This document shows positions 1-8,903 of a stretch of 64,000 nucleotides of DNA, in pieces. Location: the NCBI GenBank assembly GCA_013360585.1, contig JABWBH010000003.1:57152-121151 (forward strand). Direction: 5' to 3'. The stretch is from Phycisphaerae bacterium. GTDB taxonomy: Bacteria > Planctomycetota > Phycisphaerae > UBA1845. Position 1 is the first letter of the stretch. Each line of letters begins with the position of its first letter. The notes under the pieces were generated by a model. The model was given only the letters and a program-made list of their open reading frames with translations. It had not been told where the DNA came from and ran no database searches. Both the position numbers and the translations under genes were made by a program.

Positions 1-2236
1 GGGCGACTTCAGCAAAATCGAGCGCTGCGGCGGGATCATCCGGGTTGCGCTGCATCCGGTCGCGCAGTTCCTCCCAGATGTCTTCTCGGCGCATGTAAGC
101 GCTGAGCGAACGATCGCCCGCCACGAGAAGAACGTCGCTCAGCGCCAGCAGATTCCCGCCGCCTCCGTCCGCGTCCCACGGACGGTCGGTCCGCGCACCG
201 GTTTGAAGGTCGAACGTAGAAAGATGCATTCCGGTCGGAACCAGCACCCGGTCGGAAAGCAATGCCGGCCTGCCGAGCGGGCTTAGACCGTCGCCGAGGG
301 ACGTGGACCAGCGCAGTTCCCGAGCGCCGAGGTCGTAGGCGCACACCGCCGCGCCGGTGGTCACGAGGACCGAGTCCGCAACACCGACGAGACACTCCGC
401 GTCGCTGAGCTGGGCACGCGGGATCTGCATCCGAGTGGAACCGTCGACGGCATTCAGCACTAGCAGGTCGTCCGCGTCGGAAGGCAGCACGACGATCCGG
501 TCCCCGAGGCAGAACGGCGGGGAGAAAGTCCACGCCGCAGTTTCCTCGGAACTCGGCCGCCCGGCGCGCGTGCGTTGTGCGGATTGCCCGTAAACGCGCA
601 GCCAGACTACGTCGCCGGTGATCTCAGATACGGCGGCGATCGTACCGAGCTGCGGACAGACGAAAACCAGCCCGCGATCGGCGGCGAGGATCGAGTACGT
701 GGCGCGACGGTAGCCGAACGATCCGGTGGATGCGCTGCCGACATGAACGCGGGAGAGCAGCCGGCCGTCACGCGCCGCAAGGCGGTAGACGTAGGCGTCT
801 TCGAATCCGAAGGCGCGGCGACGCCGGCCGAGGATAAACACCTGATCACGCAGGATCAGCGGTGAGGCGTCGAGCGTTACGTCCGAGTGCTCGCGGCCGA
901 ACGAAGCGAGGGTGCGCAGCCAGCGAAGTCGGCCGTCGGCGAGATCGAGGCACACCAGCGCGCCGGGACCAGGTTGCGCCTCGACGACAAAGGGCGTGTC
1001 CGAGGGCGTTGAGACAGCGGCGACCACGATCCCCGCGTGGATTGCGGGAAGTTCAAGGGCGCCGGTCGGCGCCTCCGACAGGGCTGCGGGCGCCGCCAGC
1101 TCCCGGTCAGGCCACGTCCAGACCTTCGTCCCGGAACGGCGCTGGACCGCGATCAACTCGCCGGCGCGCTGACGAATGACGAGATCGTCGGAAGCGACAG
1201 GGATGGTCCGCAGACCGGCAGACCGCTCGAGCGACGATCGTCGTTGCGCTTCTTCCGAGGCATCGGAGGACGACCACGCAGAGGCGCTGAATCCGTCGTC
1301 CTCGTGATGACGCCACAACAGGCCCGGATCTGAGACGTTGCACTCGCCGAGACGGGTCCGAGAGGGGCTCCCGCCCCACTGCGGCCAGTCCGTCGGATGC
1401 AGCGAGCAGGCGTGAAGATCGGCGAAAGTGCGCTCGACCTCGGCCAGGACGTCGCGCGCCGGGCGATCCTCGCCCATCCAGCGCAGGCCGGTGTTCAACT
1501 CGGCATCATCGACCTCGAGGAGTCTGCGGGCTTCGTCGGCGTCGCCGGTCATTGCAAGAAGCAGGGCGAGGTGCCGGCGCCAGATCGGCTCGTAACGATC
1601 GCGATCCGGATGAAAGCGCAGGGCGTCCTCGTAAAGGCTTCGGGCGGGCTCAAGGAGACCACGCTCGATCAGCCGCTGGGCCAACTCGTCGGTCACCCTC
1701 CCCGCTGCGGCGGAAATGAATCCGCGATCGTAAGCCGCGAGCCAGCTTGCGGCGGCGTCGGGGCGCTCCGTCCCGAGCGAGGACAACTCGGCGGCGGATT
1801 CGGCTTCGTACAATTGTCGCCAGGCGGACACGCCTTCCGGCGGCCAGGACGCCAGCGTCTGTCGCACCAACCGGCCGACGCTGGTGTAGGCGCCGGAGCG
1901 GCCGGTCGAGGCGACCATCGTCGCGTAACGGGTGGACGCTTCGTGCAGAACTTCAGCGGCTTCGGCCCAGCGGTGGTTTCGGGCGAGGACTTGAGCTCGG
2001 GCGAAAGCGTCGCGGGACTCAAAGCTGTCGTTGACGTACACGTCGACGGATACAGCCGGTTCGGTCGGTGCGGTTTGAGACAGCGCTCCGACACGGGAGC
2101 CGAACGTACCCGAATGCGTCAGTGAGAACACGAGAAAATATGCCCCCGCACGAACGCCCCGTCGCCGGCAGACCGAGGCGCCGGTTGTCGCAGAGCCCCA
2201 ACGTTGAAGGCTGTGAGGGATTGCGGTTCTGAACAT
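1..2236 (-). CDS. PQQ-like beta-propeller protein with helical repeats (3' end outside window)
   Basis: An open minus-strand frame runs from an ATG at 2236 to the window edge without a stop, giving at least 745 residues. The N-terminus has a hydrophobic stretch (AYFLVFSLTHSG) that suggests export. About 230 residues of Ala/Arg-rich helical repeats follow, rich in REE-like pairs as in TPR proteins. A propeller then opens with DWPQWGGSPSRT, a signature of PQQ-binding-like/BamB-type beta-propellers, and continues with blades such as GALVCLDLADGRLRW and AVSEITGDVVWLRV. The last visible residues (RMQRNPDDPAAALDFAEVA) look helical again, so the order is helical, propeller, helical. Such large proteins are common in planctomycetes, but their function is unknown. 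A role as an envelope scaffold is my inference. It is the last gene of a minus-strand run, 43 bp after mtnP. Confidence 0.75.
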   Translation of the reverse strand, partial: MFRTAIPHSLQRWGSATTGASVCRRRGVRAGAYFLVFSLTHSGTFGSRVGALSQTAPTEPAVSVDVYVNDSFESRDAFARAQVLARNHRWAEAAEVLHEASTRYATMVASTGRSGAYTSVGRLVRQTLASWPPEGVSAWRQLYEAESAAELSSLGTERPDAAASWLAAYDRGFISAAAGRVTDELAQRLIERGLLEPARSLYEDALRFHPDRDRYEPIWRRHLALLLAMTGDADEARRLLEVDDAELNTGLRWMGEDRPARDVLAEVERTFADLHACSLHPTDWPQWGGSPSRTRLGECNVSDPGLLWRHHEDDGFSASAWSSSDASEEAQRRSSLERSAGLRTIPVASDDLVIRQRAGELIAVQRRSGTKVWTWPDRELAAPAALSEAPTGALELPAIHAGIVVAAVSTPSDTPFVVEAQPGPGALVCLDLADGRLRWLRTLASFGREHSDVTLDASPLILRDQVFILGRRRRAFGFEDAYVYRLAARDGRLLSRVHVGSASTGSFGYRRATYSILAADRGLVFVCPQLGTIAAVSEITGDVVWLRVYGQSAQRTRAGRPSSEETAAWTFSPPFCLGDRIVVLPSDADDLLVLNAVDGSTRMQIPRAQLSDAECLVGVADSVLVTTGAAVCAYDLGARELRWSTSLGDGLSPLGRPALLSDRVLVPTGMHLSTFDLQTGARTDRPWDADGGGGNLLALSDVLLVAGDRSLSAYMRREDIWEELRDRMQRNPDDPAAALDFAEVA

Positions 2237-2279
2237 GATTCCCAGCTTCCGACGGCGATCGCCACCTGCGTCGAGTACG

Positions 2280-3161
2280 TCAGGAAATGTATCGTTCAAC
2301 CAGCGAGCCGAGGCGCTGCCGCACGGCGGGGGCGAGTCCGTTCAGGTCGGACCAGATCGCCAGCTTCAGGGCCGATCCGCATCCGCACGTTCGGCTCGAG
2401 GGATTATATACCCGCAGAAATTGCCGGATGAGGGTGAGCGCCCGTTGCGACGCCAGCTTGAGGTTGCCGAGGATTTCCCGCAGGAGGGCGTCGTGCGGCG
2501 GATCGCCGGGGTGCGGTCGCCAGCAGTCGTAATCCGTCGGAAGAGCGACGAGGGCGTAACAAAGTTCGGCTTCGCGGGCGAGCTTCGCCTCGGGCATCGC
2601 GGTCATGCCGATGACATCGCCGCCCCAGGCCCGGTGAAGATGCGACTCGGCTCGCGTGGAGAACTGCGGCCCCTCCATGCAAACGTAGGTTCCACCGTCG
2701 TGGGTGGTCAGATCCAACTGGGCCGCAGCAGCGACCAGATCGCGGCGCAGCGTTGGGCAGAAGGGGTCCGCCAGTTCGACGTGGACGGCAAGACCCTCAT
2801 CAAAGAATGTCGAGGAGCGGCGGGAAGTGCGATCGATGACTTGATCGCAGACGACCAGTTCGCCGGGGTGGATGTTCTCGCGCAGGCTTCCGGTGGCGCC
2901 GCTGGCGATGACGGCCGCGGCGCCGAGTTGCTTCAGGGCGTAGATGTTCGCGCGGTAGGGGACGTTCGTCGGATTGAAGGTGTGCCCCGCGCCGTGACGG
3001 GCGACGAAGGCGACACGGCGCCCCTCCCAGGTGGCGATGATCGGAGGACAACTCGGCCTCCCGAAGGGCGTATCCACCTCGGTCGGCGTGCCGCCCGCTT
3101 CTTTCAGGAGAATGTCACCCAACCCGGTTCCCCCGATGATTCCGATCTCAACGTCGCCCAC
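2280..3161 (-). CDS. mtnP: S-methyl-5'-thioadenosine phosphorylase
   Basis: This 293-residue enzyme of the purine nucleoside phosphorylase family 2 would cleave 5'-methylthioadenosine with phosphate to adenine and methylthioribose-1-phosphate (methionine salvage). It begins with GIIGGTGLGD. Later come RHGAGH and NVPYRANIYAL (phosphate and ribose contacts), SGATGSL, CMEGPQFSTRAES and the MTAP-typical ALPTDYDCW, which separates it from ordinary purine nucleoside phosphorylases. I start it at GTG 3161, with AAGGAG eight bases upstream; the longer open frame runs back through rsmG and lacks family similarity there. The start overlaps the end of rsmG by 14 bp, so the two are likely cotranscribed. 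Methylthioinosine phosphorylase is a possible alternative within the same family. Confidence 0.9.
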   Translation of the reverse strand: MGDVEIGIIGGTGLGDILLKEAGGTPTEVDTPFGRPSCPPIIATWEGRRVAFVARHGAGHTFNPTNVPYRANIYALKQLGAAAVIASGATGSLRENIHPGELVVCDQVIDRTSRRSSTFFDEGLAVHVELADPFCPTLRRDLVAAAAQLDLTTHDGGTYVCMEGPQFSTRAESHLHRAWGGDVIGMTAMPEAKLAREAELCYALVALPTDYDCWRPHPGDPPHDALLREILGNLKLASQRALTLIRQFLRVYNPSSRTCGCGSALKLAIWSDLNGLAPAVRQRLGSLVERYIS

Positions 3162-4044
3162 GTTTGCGCTCCTTGTGCTTTTGCGTTCTCGTGTTGGTTC
3201 GCCGGCGAGGTTGGCGCGGAGGGGCGTCGGGCGCGCCCTGACCGGCGCCCGAACCTCGCACGTAAATCCTGAGTTGGCGCATTGCCGGACCGGATTCGTC
3301 GGGCAGGTTGTACGAGTACCCCTCGGTTTCAGCCAGGGCCAGCCGCGAGGCCAGAGCTGCACCGGCGTCGGCTTCATCCGGGGTCAACTCTGCGTTTTTG
3401 TAAGCCACGATGAATCCGCCGACGCGGGCCCACGGCGCGAGCCACGTCAGGAGCGGATCGAGTTTCGCGACGGCGCGGGCGAGAACGAGATCATATTCAC
3501 CGGTTGAGGCGGCGTGCTCCGCGCGGGCGTGGAGCACGCGCAGGTTGGGTAGCCCCAGGCTCGCGGCGGTGCGGCCAACGAAGGCGACTTTTTTCCCTGT
3601 GCCGTCGATCGCGGTGACGCGCCACGCGGGGCGGGCGATTGCCACCGGAATCGCGGGGAAGCCGGCGCCGGTTCCGACGTCGAGGACATTGGCGGCGGCG
3701 GGGACGCAGGGTTCGGTTGCGGCCCAGGCGACGACGGACAGCGCGTCCGCGACGTGCATCACGGCGGCATCTGCGGGCGACACGATCCGCGTCAGGTTCA
3801 TCACGCGGTTGGTCTCGACGACGGCGTGATAATGCGACAAGAGCAGGGATAACTGTCGGGAATCCAGGGCGACCCCCCAGCCGGAAAGCACGGGGGAAAG
3901 CGCCTCAAGGAACGCGCGGTCGTCTTCGGCGACCGGCGCCGCGGTCGAGGTCAGATCAGGAGGCGCGTCGCGCACCGGAGCAGCCTCACCGGACGAACCC
4001 GGATCCCCGGCACCGTCAATGCGAGCAGCGGGTCCGGAGATCAC
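3148..4044 (-). CDS. rsmG: 16S rRNA (guanine-N7)-methyltransferase RsmG
   Basis: This SAM-dependent methyltransferase (298 aa) modifies a guanine of the 16S rRNA 530 loop. The RsmG core is clear: VVETNRVMNLTRI upstream of the Rossmann fold, the SAM loop NVLDVGTGAGFPAIPVAI, and LVLARAVAKLDPLLTW followed by FIVAYKN. The start is GTG 4044, which overlaps the serA stop as GTGA, the layout of translational coupling. About 75 residues of low-complexity, acidic to Ala-rich sequence precede the first conserved block, longer than in E. coli RsmG. The C-terminus has a strongly basic tail (RRRTNTRTQKHKERKRGRR) that may bind rRNA or may simply reflect overlap with the mtnP start. Confidence 0.9.
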   Translation of the reverse strand: MISGPAARIDGAGDPGSSGEAAPVRDAPPDLTSTAAPVAEDDRAFLEALSPVLSGWGVALDSRQLSLLLSHYHAVVETNRVMNLTRIVSPADAAVMHVADALSVVAWAATEPCVPAAANVLDVGTGAGFPAIPVAIARPAWRVTAIDGTGKKVAFVGRTAASLGLPNLRVLHARAEHAASTGEYDLVLARAVAKLDPLLTWLAPWARVGGFIVAYKNAELTPDEADAGAALASRLALAETEGYSYNLPDESGPAMRQLRIYVRGSGAGQGAPDAPPRQPRRRTNTRTQKHKERKRGRR

Positions 4045-5282
4045 CCGTCGCTCCGCGACACCGCGCCGGCATGCGCGATCGGCTGCTGAGAGACGCCGAG
4101 AATGTTTGCATTGCCCTGGCGAATCTGGGCGAGAGCGGCATCGGAAAGGGCGCCGTCGAGCGCGATCTGGGCGCACGCGGAAACCGCCCCCTCGCAGATG
4201 ACGTTGCGCATTTCCTCGACGTTGATGTTTGCGTGGCTGATGACGTTGAGCACGTGGGCGAGGACGCCGGGCTTATTGAGATGCCGCACCAGAAGCATGA
4301 AGCCGGCGGGCGTGCGTCCGCAGAGGTTGACGCAGTTGAGGACTTCGCCGGTGGAGATGTAGTGCTCGACGATGCGCACCGTCTCCTCGGCGATGGCGTC
4401 CTGCGCCTGATCGGTGGAGGCGCCGATGTGCGGTGTGGCGTAAACAACACCACCGCTTAAAAGGATGCGGTCGGCGATCTCTCCGGTTCCGCCGGCAGGC
4501 TCATTCTCGAAGACGTCGAGTCCGACGCGGAGGTTCTTCTCCCGGATTGCCTTCAGCAGGGCGTCGTAATCGACGACGTCGCCCCGCGAGGTATTGATGA
4601 AGTACGCGCCAGGTTTCATGGCTTCAAGCACGGAGGCGCTGATGCAGCGGCGCGTGTCCGGCGTGGAGGCGACGTGGACGGTCAGTACGTCGCAGGCGGC
4701 GGCGCACTCCGCGATCGAGGCGACGCGGCGGACGCCCAGTGCGGCAGCCTCCTCAAAACTCAGGGACCGGCTCCACGCGACGACGTCCATCTCCAGGGCG
4801 CGAGCGCGGTCGATGACAAGGCGTCCGATCTGTCCCTTTCCGACGACGCCGAGCGTGCGTCCTTTCAGGCCGCGTGCTTCGGAATACCCCTTCTTGTTCC
4901 AGACCCCCTTGCGAAGGTCCGCGGTGGCGTCCACGATCCGACGATCGAGAGCCAGAATCAGTCCGATCGTCAGTTCTGCGACCGCGGCTGCGTTTTTTCC
5001 AGGGCAGTTGGCGACAAAGACGCTACGTTGCGAGGCGGCGGCGACGTCGATCGAGTCGTACCCGGCGCCCGCGCGGATCACCAGCGCCAGCGCGGGAGCG
5101 TCACGGAACACGGGCGCGCCGACCTTCGTTCCGCGGACGATCAGGATGTTGCACCCGGACCGGGCGACGGCGGCGGCAAGGGCGTCGCCGACCAACCCTG
5201 GCTCGGTGACCACGTCGCATCCGGCGGTCTTGAGACGCGCAAGACCGGAGGATTGAAACTTATCGGCAATAAGCACTTTCAT
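4041..5282 (-). CDS. serA: D-3-phosphoglycerate dehydrogenase with C-terminal ACT domain
   Basis: First enzyme of serine synthesis: NAD-dependent oxidation of 3-phosphoglycerate to 3-phosphohydroxypyruvate in the cytoplasm. The 413-residue protein starts at ATG 5282 (MKVLIADKF). The NAD-binding loop is LGVVGKGQIGRL, catalytic Arg lies in INTSRGDVVD, Glu in GLDVFENEP and His in ATPHIGAST. Residues about 330-400 form an ACT domain (LVRHLNKPGVLAHVLNVIS, then ANINVEEM), the usual serine-sensing module, so feedback inhibition by serine is plausible. Length fits the short ACT-containing SerA type. The stop overlaps the GTG of rsmG. The open frame extends 12 codons further upstream without a good ribosome site. 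Other 2-hydroxyacid dehydrogenases are less likely because of the ACT domain. Confidence 0.92.
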   Translation of the reverse strand: MKVLIADKFQSSGLARLKTAGCDVVTEPGLVGDALAAAVARSGCNILIVRGTKVGAPVFRDAPALALVIRAGAGYDSIDVAAASQRSVFVANCPGKNAAAVAELTIGLILALDRRIVDATADLRKGVWNKKGYSEARGLKGRTLGVVGKGQIGRLVIDRARALEMDVVAWSRSLSFEEAAALGVRRVASIAECAAACDVLTVHVASTPDTRRCISASVLEAMKPGAYFINTSRGDVVDYDALLKAIREKNLRVGLDVFENEPAGGTGEIADRILLSGGVVYATPHIGASTDQAQDAIAEETVRIVEHYISTGEVLNCVNLCGRTPAGFMLLVRHLNKPGVLAHVLNVISHANINVEEMRNVICEGAVSACAQIALDGALSDAALAQIRQGNANILGVSQQPIAHAGAVSRSDG

Positions 5283-5371
5283 GCGCGATATCGTGTCGGG
5301 AGCGCGTCGGAGCGTCAAGCGCCGGGCGTTCCGGCGAGGTTAACGCGCGGTCGCGCGGGGCGTCTGCCTTT

Positions 5372-6502
5372 ATGATGAAGAAGTTGGCGGGGAATCCGGG
5401 CGAATTCGACGTGTTTGAGTCCGGCGGCGACGGGCAGGTAATGACCTGCCGTTGCGGGCGTGCGCACGTGCTGCGCGAGGGGGACGACGCGCGTCAGGTG
5501 CAATGCTCGAACTGCGGCGAGGTGTTGCGCCTGGCGCCGGGCGCGGAATCGTTCGACCCGCTCCCGCTGATCGGAGCGGCGGAAGACGTTGAGCGCCAGT
5601 TGGAGGCAAAGCTGTCGCCGCGGCGACCGGGAGCGCTGCTGACGAACATCGAGGCGAGGTTCGCGGACGGGCCCCCTGATGCGCAGAACCCGGTGGATGA
5701 GGAAGCGATCGCGCAAGCCCGCGCGGTGCGGCGCGGCGCGCTGCTGCGGCGGGAATTGTTCTGGTCGCTGCTGTTTTTCACGAACGCCTCGGGTGTGCGG
5801 ACGCTTGTGTTTCTCTGGCTGCTGATGAGCCTCGAACTGATCGCGGTGCTTGCCTCGATGAACACCGTGTTCTTCCTCTACAAGGCGGCGGCGGTCATGT
5901 TGATCCTCAGCATCGAGGGGGTCATGTCCGGGGTGATGCTCAGCGTCGTGGACGCCGCGAACGACGGCGCGGACGAACTGCCGCCGGTGGGGACGTTCGA
6001 CGACTTGATCGCAGACTGGCCGCAGCGCGTGCTGACACCGCTGCTGACGCTCGGCGTGACGTGGGTGTACGCGATCGGACCGGCGTTCCTGGTGTTCAGC
6101 GTCGGGTGGGCAACGACACCGGCGGGAGCGTTGCCGTCGATGCCGACATGCATCGCCGCGGGTGTGCTGCTGCTGATCGGTCTTTTTTTCTGGCCGATCC
6201 TCGTATTGATCGGGGTTCATGCGGAGATGGCCGACTTTTTCCGCCCGGACCTGATGATTCGATCCATCCTGGGCACTTTGCGCGGGTATCTTATGACGGT
6301 CGTATTCATGTTCGGACTCGTGGCGCTGATGGTCGGCGCCGTGGTCGGCGTGGCGTTCCTGCCGGGAGCGCTGCGTCCGACCGGTGTCCTGCTGGCGTTG
6401 TTGTTGGGATTGATCCGCGTTCTCGGGCAGATCCCGGTGTTTCGGGCGATCGGCGTGTTCGGACGGGTTTACCGGGATGAGGTGGCGTGGGACTGGACCT
6501 GA
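5372..6502 (+). CDS. Unknown polytopic membrane protein with N-terminal zinc-ribbon motif
   Basis: A 376-residue protein I do not recognise. Residues about 25-52 carry a CxC and a CxxC pair (TCRCGRAHVL, then QCSNCGEVLRL), a likely treble-clef or zinc-ribbon on the cytoplasmic side. After a roughly 80-residue linker there are about six hydrophobic segments, including TLVFLWLLMSLELIAVLA, VLTPLLTLGVTWVYAIG, IAAGVLLLIGLFFWPIL and a final pair near residues 315-350. It starts at ATGATG 5372; no strong ribosome site is visible, so ATG 5375 is equally possible. It is divergent from serA and lies 200 bp before signal peptidase. The architecture recalls planctomycete membrane proteins of unknown function. 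Confidence 0.7.
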   Translation: MMKKLAGNPGEFDVFESGGDGQVMTCRCGRAHVLREGDDARQVQCSNCGEVLRLAPGAESFDPLPLIGAAEDVERQLEAKLSPRRPGALLTNIEARFADGPPDAQNPVDEEAIAQARAVRRGALLRRELFWSLLFFTNASGVRTLVFLWLLMSLELIAVLASMNTVFFLYKAAAVMLILSIEGVMSGVMLSVVDAANDGADELPPVGTFDDLIADWPQRVLTPLLTLGVTWVYAIGPAFLVFSVGWATTPAGALPSMPTCIAAGVLLLIGLFFWPILVLIGVHAEMADFFRPDLMIRSILGTLRGYLMTVVFMFGLVALMVGAVVGVAFLPGALRPTGVLLALLLGLIRVLGQIPVFRAIGVFGRVYRDEVAWDWT

Positions 6503-6702
6503 ACCTGAAAGGGTCGGCGGCCCGGTCGCACGGGTAGCGGCGCGTTTTCAGTCGATAAGAGGGACGGCCGAAGGTCGGAGGCGGACACCGGTCAGAAGCT
6601 GTCGTCCAGATTCGACAAGGCGGCAAGGGCCGCTTAAGAAAAGCGGGCCTGCGGGATCGAGCCTGCGGGAGTCAGGTTGTTCGGGCACGCGGTGGTTTCA
6701 GG

Positions 6703-7455
6703 ATGGTTGAGAGCAAAAGTAGCGCAGAAGAGACGGTTACCGGGGCCGAGAAAGACGCCCCTGCGAAGGCGCCGATGACGTGGGGGCAGCGTACGCGGCA
6801 CATCTGGCGGGAGTGGATCAGGCCGATCCTGGTCGTCGTGATCGTGCTGAGCACGTTCCGGTCGGCGGTGGCGGACTGGAACGACGTTCCTACGCCGTCG
6901 ATGGATCCGACGATCCTGGTCGGCGACCGGATCCTGGTGAACAAGCTGGCGTACGACCTGAAAGTTCCTTTCACGCGGTATCACCTTGCGGAGTGGGGCG
7001 CGCCGAAACGAGGGGAGATCGTCGTGTTCTTCTCGCCGCGCGACGAGACCCGGATGGTCAAGCGCGTCGTGGGCGTCCCCGGCGACGTCATCGAACTTCG
7101 GTCGAACCGGTTGTATGTGAACGGGGAACCGCTGTCATACACGACATCGGATGGCGTGGAGGTCAACTCGTTGCGGAACGCAGATGACGTCTACATCGAG
7201 AACCTCGACGGAGTTGAGCACGCCGTGCAGTTCACGCCGCGCACGCCCGCGCCGCGCACGTTCGGTCCGGTCACGGTTCCCGAGGGGCATTACTTCATGA
7301 TGGGCGACAACCGGGATAACAGCTTCGACTCTCGCGGATTCGGGTTCGTGGAGCGACGGCGGATCGTCGGTCGTTCCTCGCGCGTTGCGCTGTCGCTGGA
7401 TTCGTCGCGGTATTACCTGCCGAGGTGGGGGCGGTTCTTTCACGGTTTGCGCTAG
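6703..7455 (+). CDS. lepB: Signal peptidase I
   Basis: Membrane-bound Ser/Lys protease that removes signal peptides of exported proteins. Of 250 residues, the N-terminal 35 are hydrophilic, followed by one membrane segment (PILVVVIVLSTF). The catalytic serine is S66 in TPSMDPT and the general-base lysine is K120 in MVKRVVGVPGD. The downstream box MMGDNRDNSFDSRGFG is the S26A signature. Only one transmembrane helix is evident, as in Gram-positive-type SipS proteins. It fits the many exported proteins and lipoproteins in this window. Confidence 0.93.
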   Translation: MVESKSSAEETVTGAEKDAPAKAPMTWGQRTRHIWREWIRPILVVVIVLSTFRSAVADWNDVPTPSMDPTILVGDRILVNKLAYDLKVPFTRYHLAEWGAPKRGEIVVFFSPRDETRMVKRVVGVPGDVIELRSNRLYVNGEPLSYTTSDGVEVNSLRNADDVYIENLDGVEHAVQFTPRTPAPRTFGPVTVPEGHYFMMGDNRDNSFDSRGFGFVERRRIVGRSSRVALSLDSSRYYLPRWGRFFHGLR

Positions 7456-7622
7456 CGACGGCGTCTCCTCGCGATCATCCTGTTTGACAGGCCTCGCCAG
7501 AGCATCGGTCCTCTCGTCGAGCTGAATTGCAGGGGTGAGTCCGCGCGACTACGCTTCGGCCGTGTGCGGCGGGGGCGGGCCTCAGATCCGGGCATGCAGC
7601 GCGAAATCAGAAAGGCAATGAA

Positions 7623-8864
7623 TTGAGCGGGTTCCGAGGGACACATGAGTTTCTGACGTGCGGGGCGGAGCTGGCGGTCATGCCGCTGCCGTCGCGCCGG
7701 CTGATGTGCTTTGAAGTTCGGATTCTTGCAGGGATGTGCGAGGAGCCGGAGGATCAACTGGGTCTTGCGCGGGTTGTGCAGGAGACGGTGACGAAAGGAA
7801 CGAAGCGCCGGTCGGCGCAGGAGCTTTCTGACGCCTTTGACGCGATCGGAGCCGTCCGCGGCTCCGGCGTGGGGCGCGAGACGACGTCGTTCAGTTGCTC
7901 GGTGCTTCCTGAGCACTTTGAGCGCGCCGTCGAATTGCATGCGGAGTTTCTGCGTGAGCCGACGTTTCCGCCGGAGATGGTCGAGGTTGCGGTCGAGTTG
8001 AGCCGGCAGGAGCACCTGGCGCTGGCGGACGATCCGCAGGAGCTGCTGGACAAACACCTGTCGCGGCTGATGCTCGGTCCCGTGCTTGGGCGGCACGAAC
8101 TGGGTGAGCCGCAGACGCTGGATGCGCTGACGCCTGAAGCGGTCGCGGAGCACTGGGCGAAGATCGGGTGTGCGGGGCGAATGCAGATCAGCGCGGCTGG
8201 ACCGATCGAGCCGGAACGAGTGCGCAGCGTGTTTGAGAGGGCGTTTGCGGGTTGGGGCGGGGCGGGGCGCGTCGGGCGGGCGTCGCATCCGGTCCGGTTT
8301 ACGCCCGGGCGGACGCATTTTCCGAAGGAACTCGAGCAGGAGCAGATGAGTATTGCGTTCCCCGGAGTCGGCATCACGGATGAGAAGTATGCCGTGCAGC
8401 GGGTTATGCTCGGCGTCTTATCCGGAGGAATGAGCGGGCGGCTTTTCACGGAAGTGCGGGAGAAACAGGGGCTGGTGTACTGGGTGGGGGCGTGGCAGGA
8501 GACGCCGCGCGGTTGCGGGTTCATCGTGCTGGGCGCGTCCACGACGCCGGAGCGGTGTGATCAGACGTACCGGACTCTGTTTCGCGAGCTGGACCGCCTT
8601 GGCGAGGATCTCGCGGACGAGGAACTGGACCGGGCGAAGGCAACGATCACGGCGCGAGTTCAAACCCGTGGGTACACGACGCGGTCGCTTTGCGCGGAAC
8701 TGGCGGATGATCTGTTCTACCGGGGTCGGCCGATGTCGCATGAGGAGAAGCTCGCCCGCGTGCAGGCGGTCACGACGGGGGATATCCGGGCGTTTCTTCA
8801 GGCGCACCCGAGAGACCGGCTTTGCGTGGTGACGCTGGGGCCTAAGGCCCTCGAAAGTGCGTGA
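7623..8864 (+). CDS. M16 family peptidase-like protein without the zinc motif
   Basis: A 413-residue M16 (insulinase/processing peptidase) homologue. Where the active family has HxxEH, this protein reads RVVQE (residues 50-54, before TKGTKRR), so the inverzincin zinc site is lost. The C-terminal M16 half is intact (GGMSGRLFTEVREKQGLVYWVGA). It probably forms the non-catalytic half of a heterodimer with the next gene, as in bacterial and mitochondrial two-subunit M16 peptidases. The start is TTG 7623 with AAAGG about nine bases upstream; no earlier in-frame start exists. The next gene begins 39 bp downstream. Confidence 0.88.
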   Translation: MSGFRGTHEFLTCGAELAVMPLPSRRLMCFEVRILAGMCEEPEDQLGLARVVQETVTKGTKRRSAQELSDAFDAIGAVRGSGVGRETTSFSCSVLPEHFERAVELHAEFLREPTFPPEMVEVAVELSRQEHLALADDPQELLDKHLSRLMLGPVLGRHELGEPQTLDALTPEAVAEHWAKIGCAGRMQISAAGPIEPERVRSVFERAFAGWGGAGRVGRASHPVRFTPGRTHFPKELEQEQMSIAFPGVGITDEKYAVQRVMLGVLSGGMSGRLFTEVREKQGLVYWVGAWQETPRGCGFIVLGASTTPERCDQTYRTLFRELDRLGEDLADEELDRAKATITARVQTRGYTTRSLCAELADDLFYRGRPMSHEEKLARVQAVTTGDIRAFLQAHPRDRLCVVTLGPKALESA

Positions 8865-8903
8865 TGTACGAGAAGCGGGCGGCGTCCCGGAGGATCGCAA
8901 GGA

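Noticed and set aside
1397..2125. 242-codon plus ORF opposite the PQQ-propeller protein
   Set aside because: It is the antisense frame of a clearly coding minus-strand gene with DWPQWGG-type propeller motifs.
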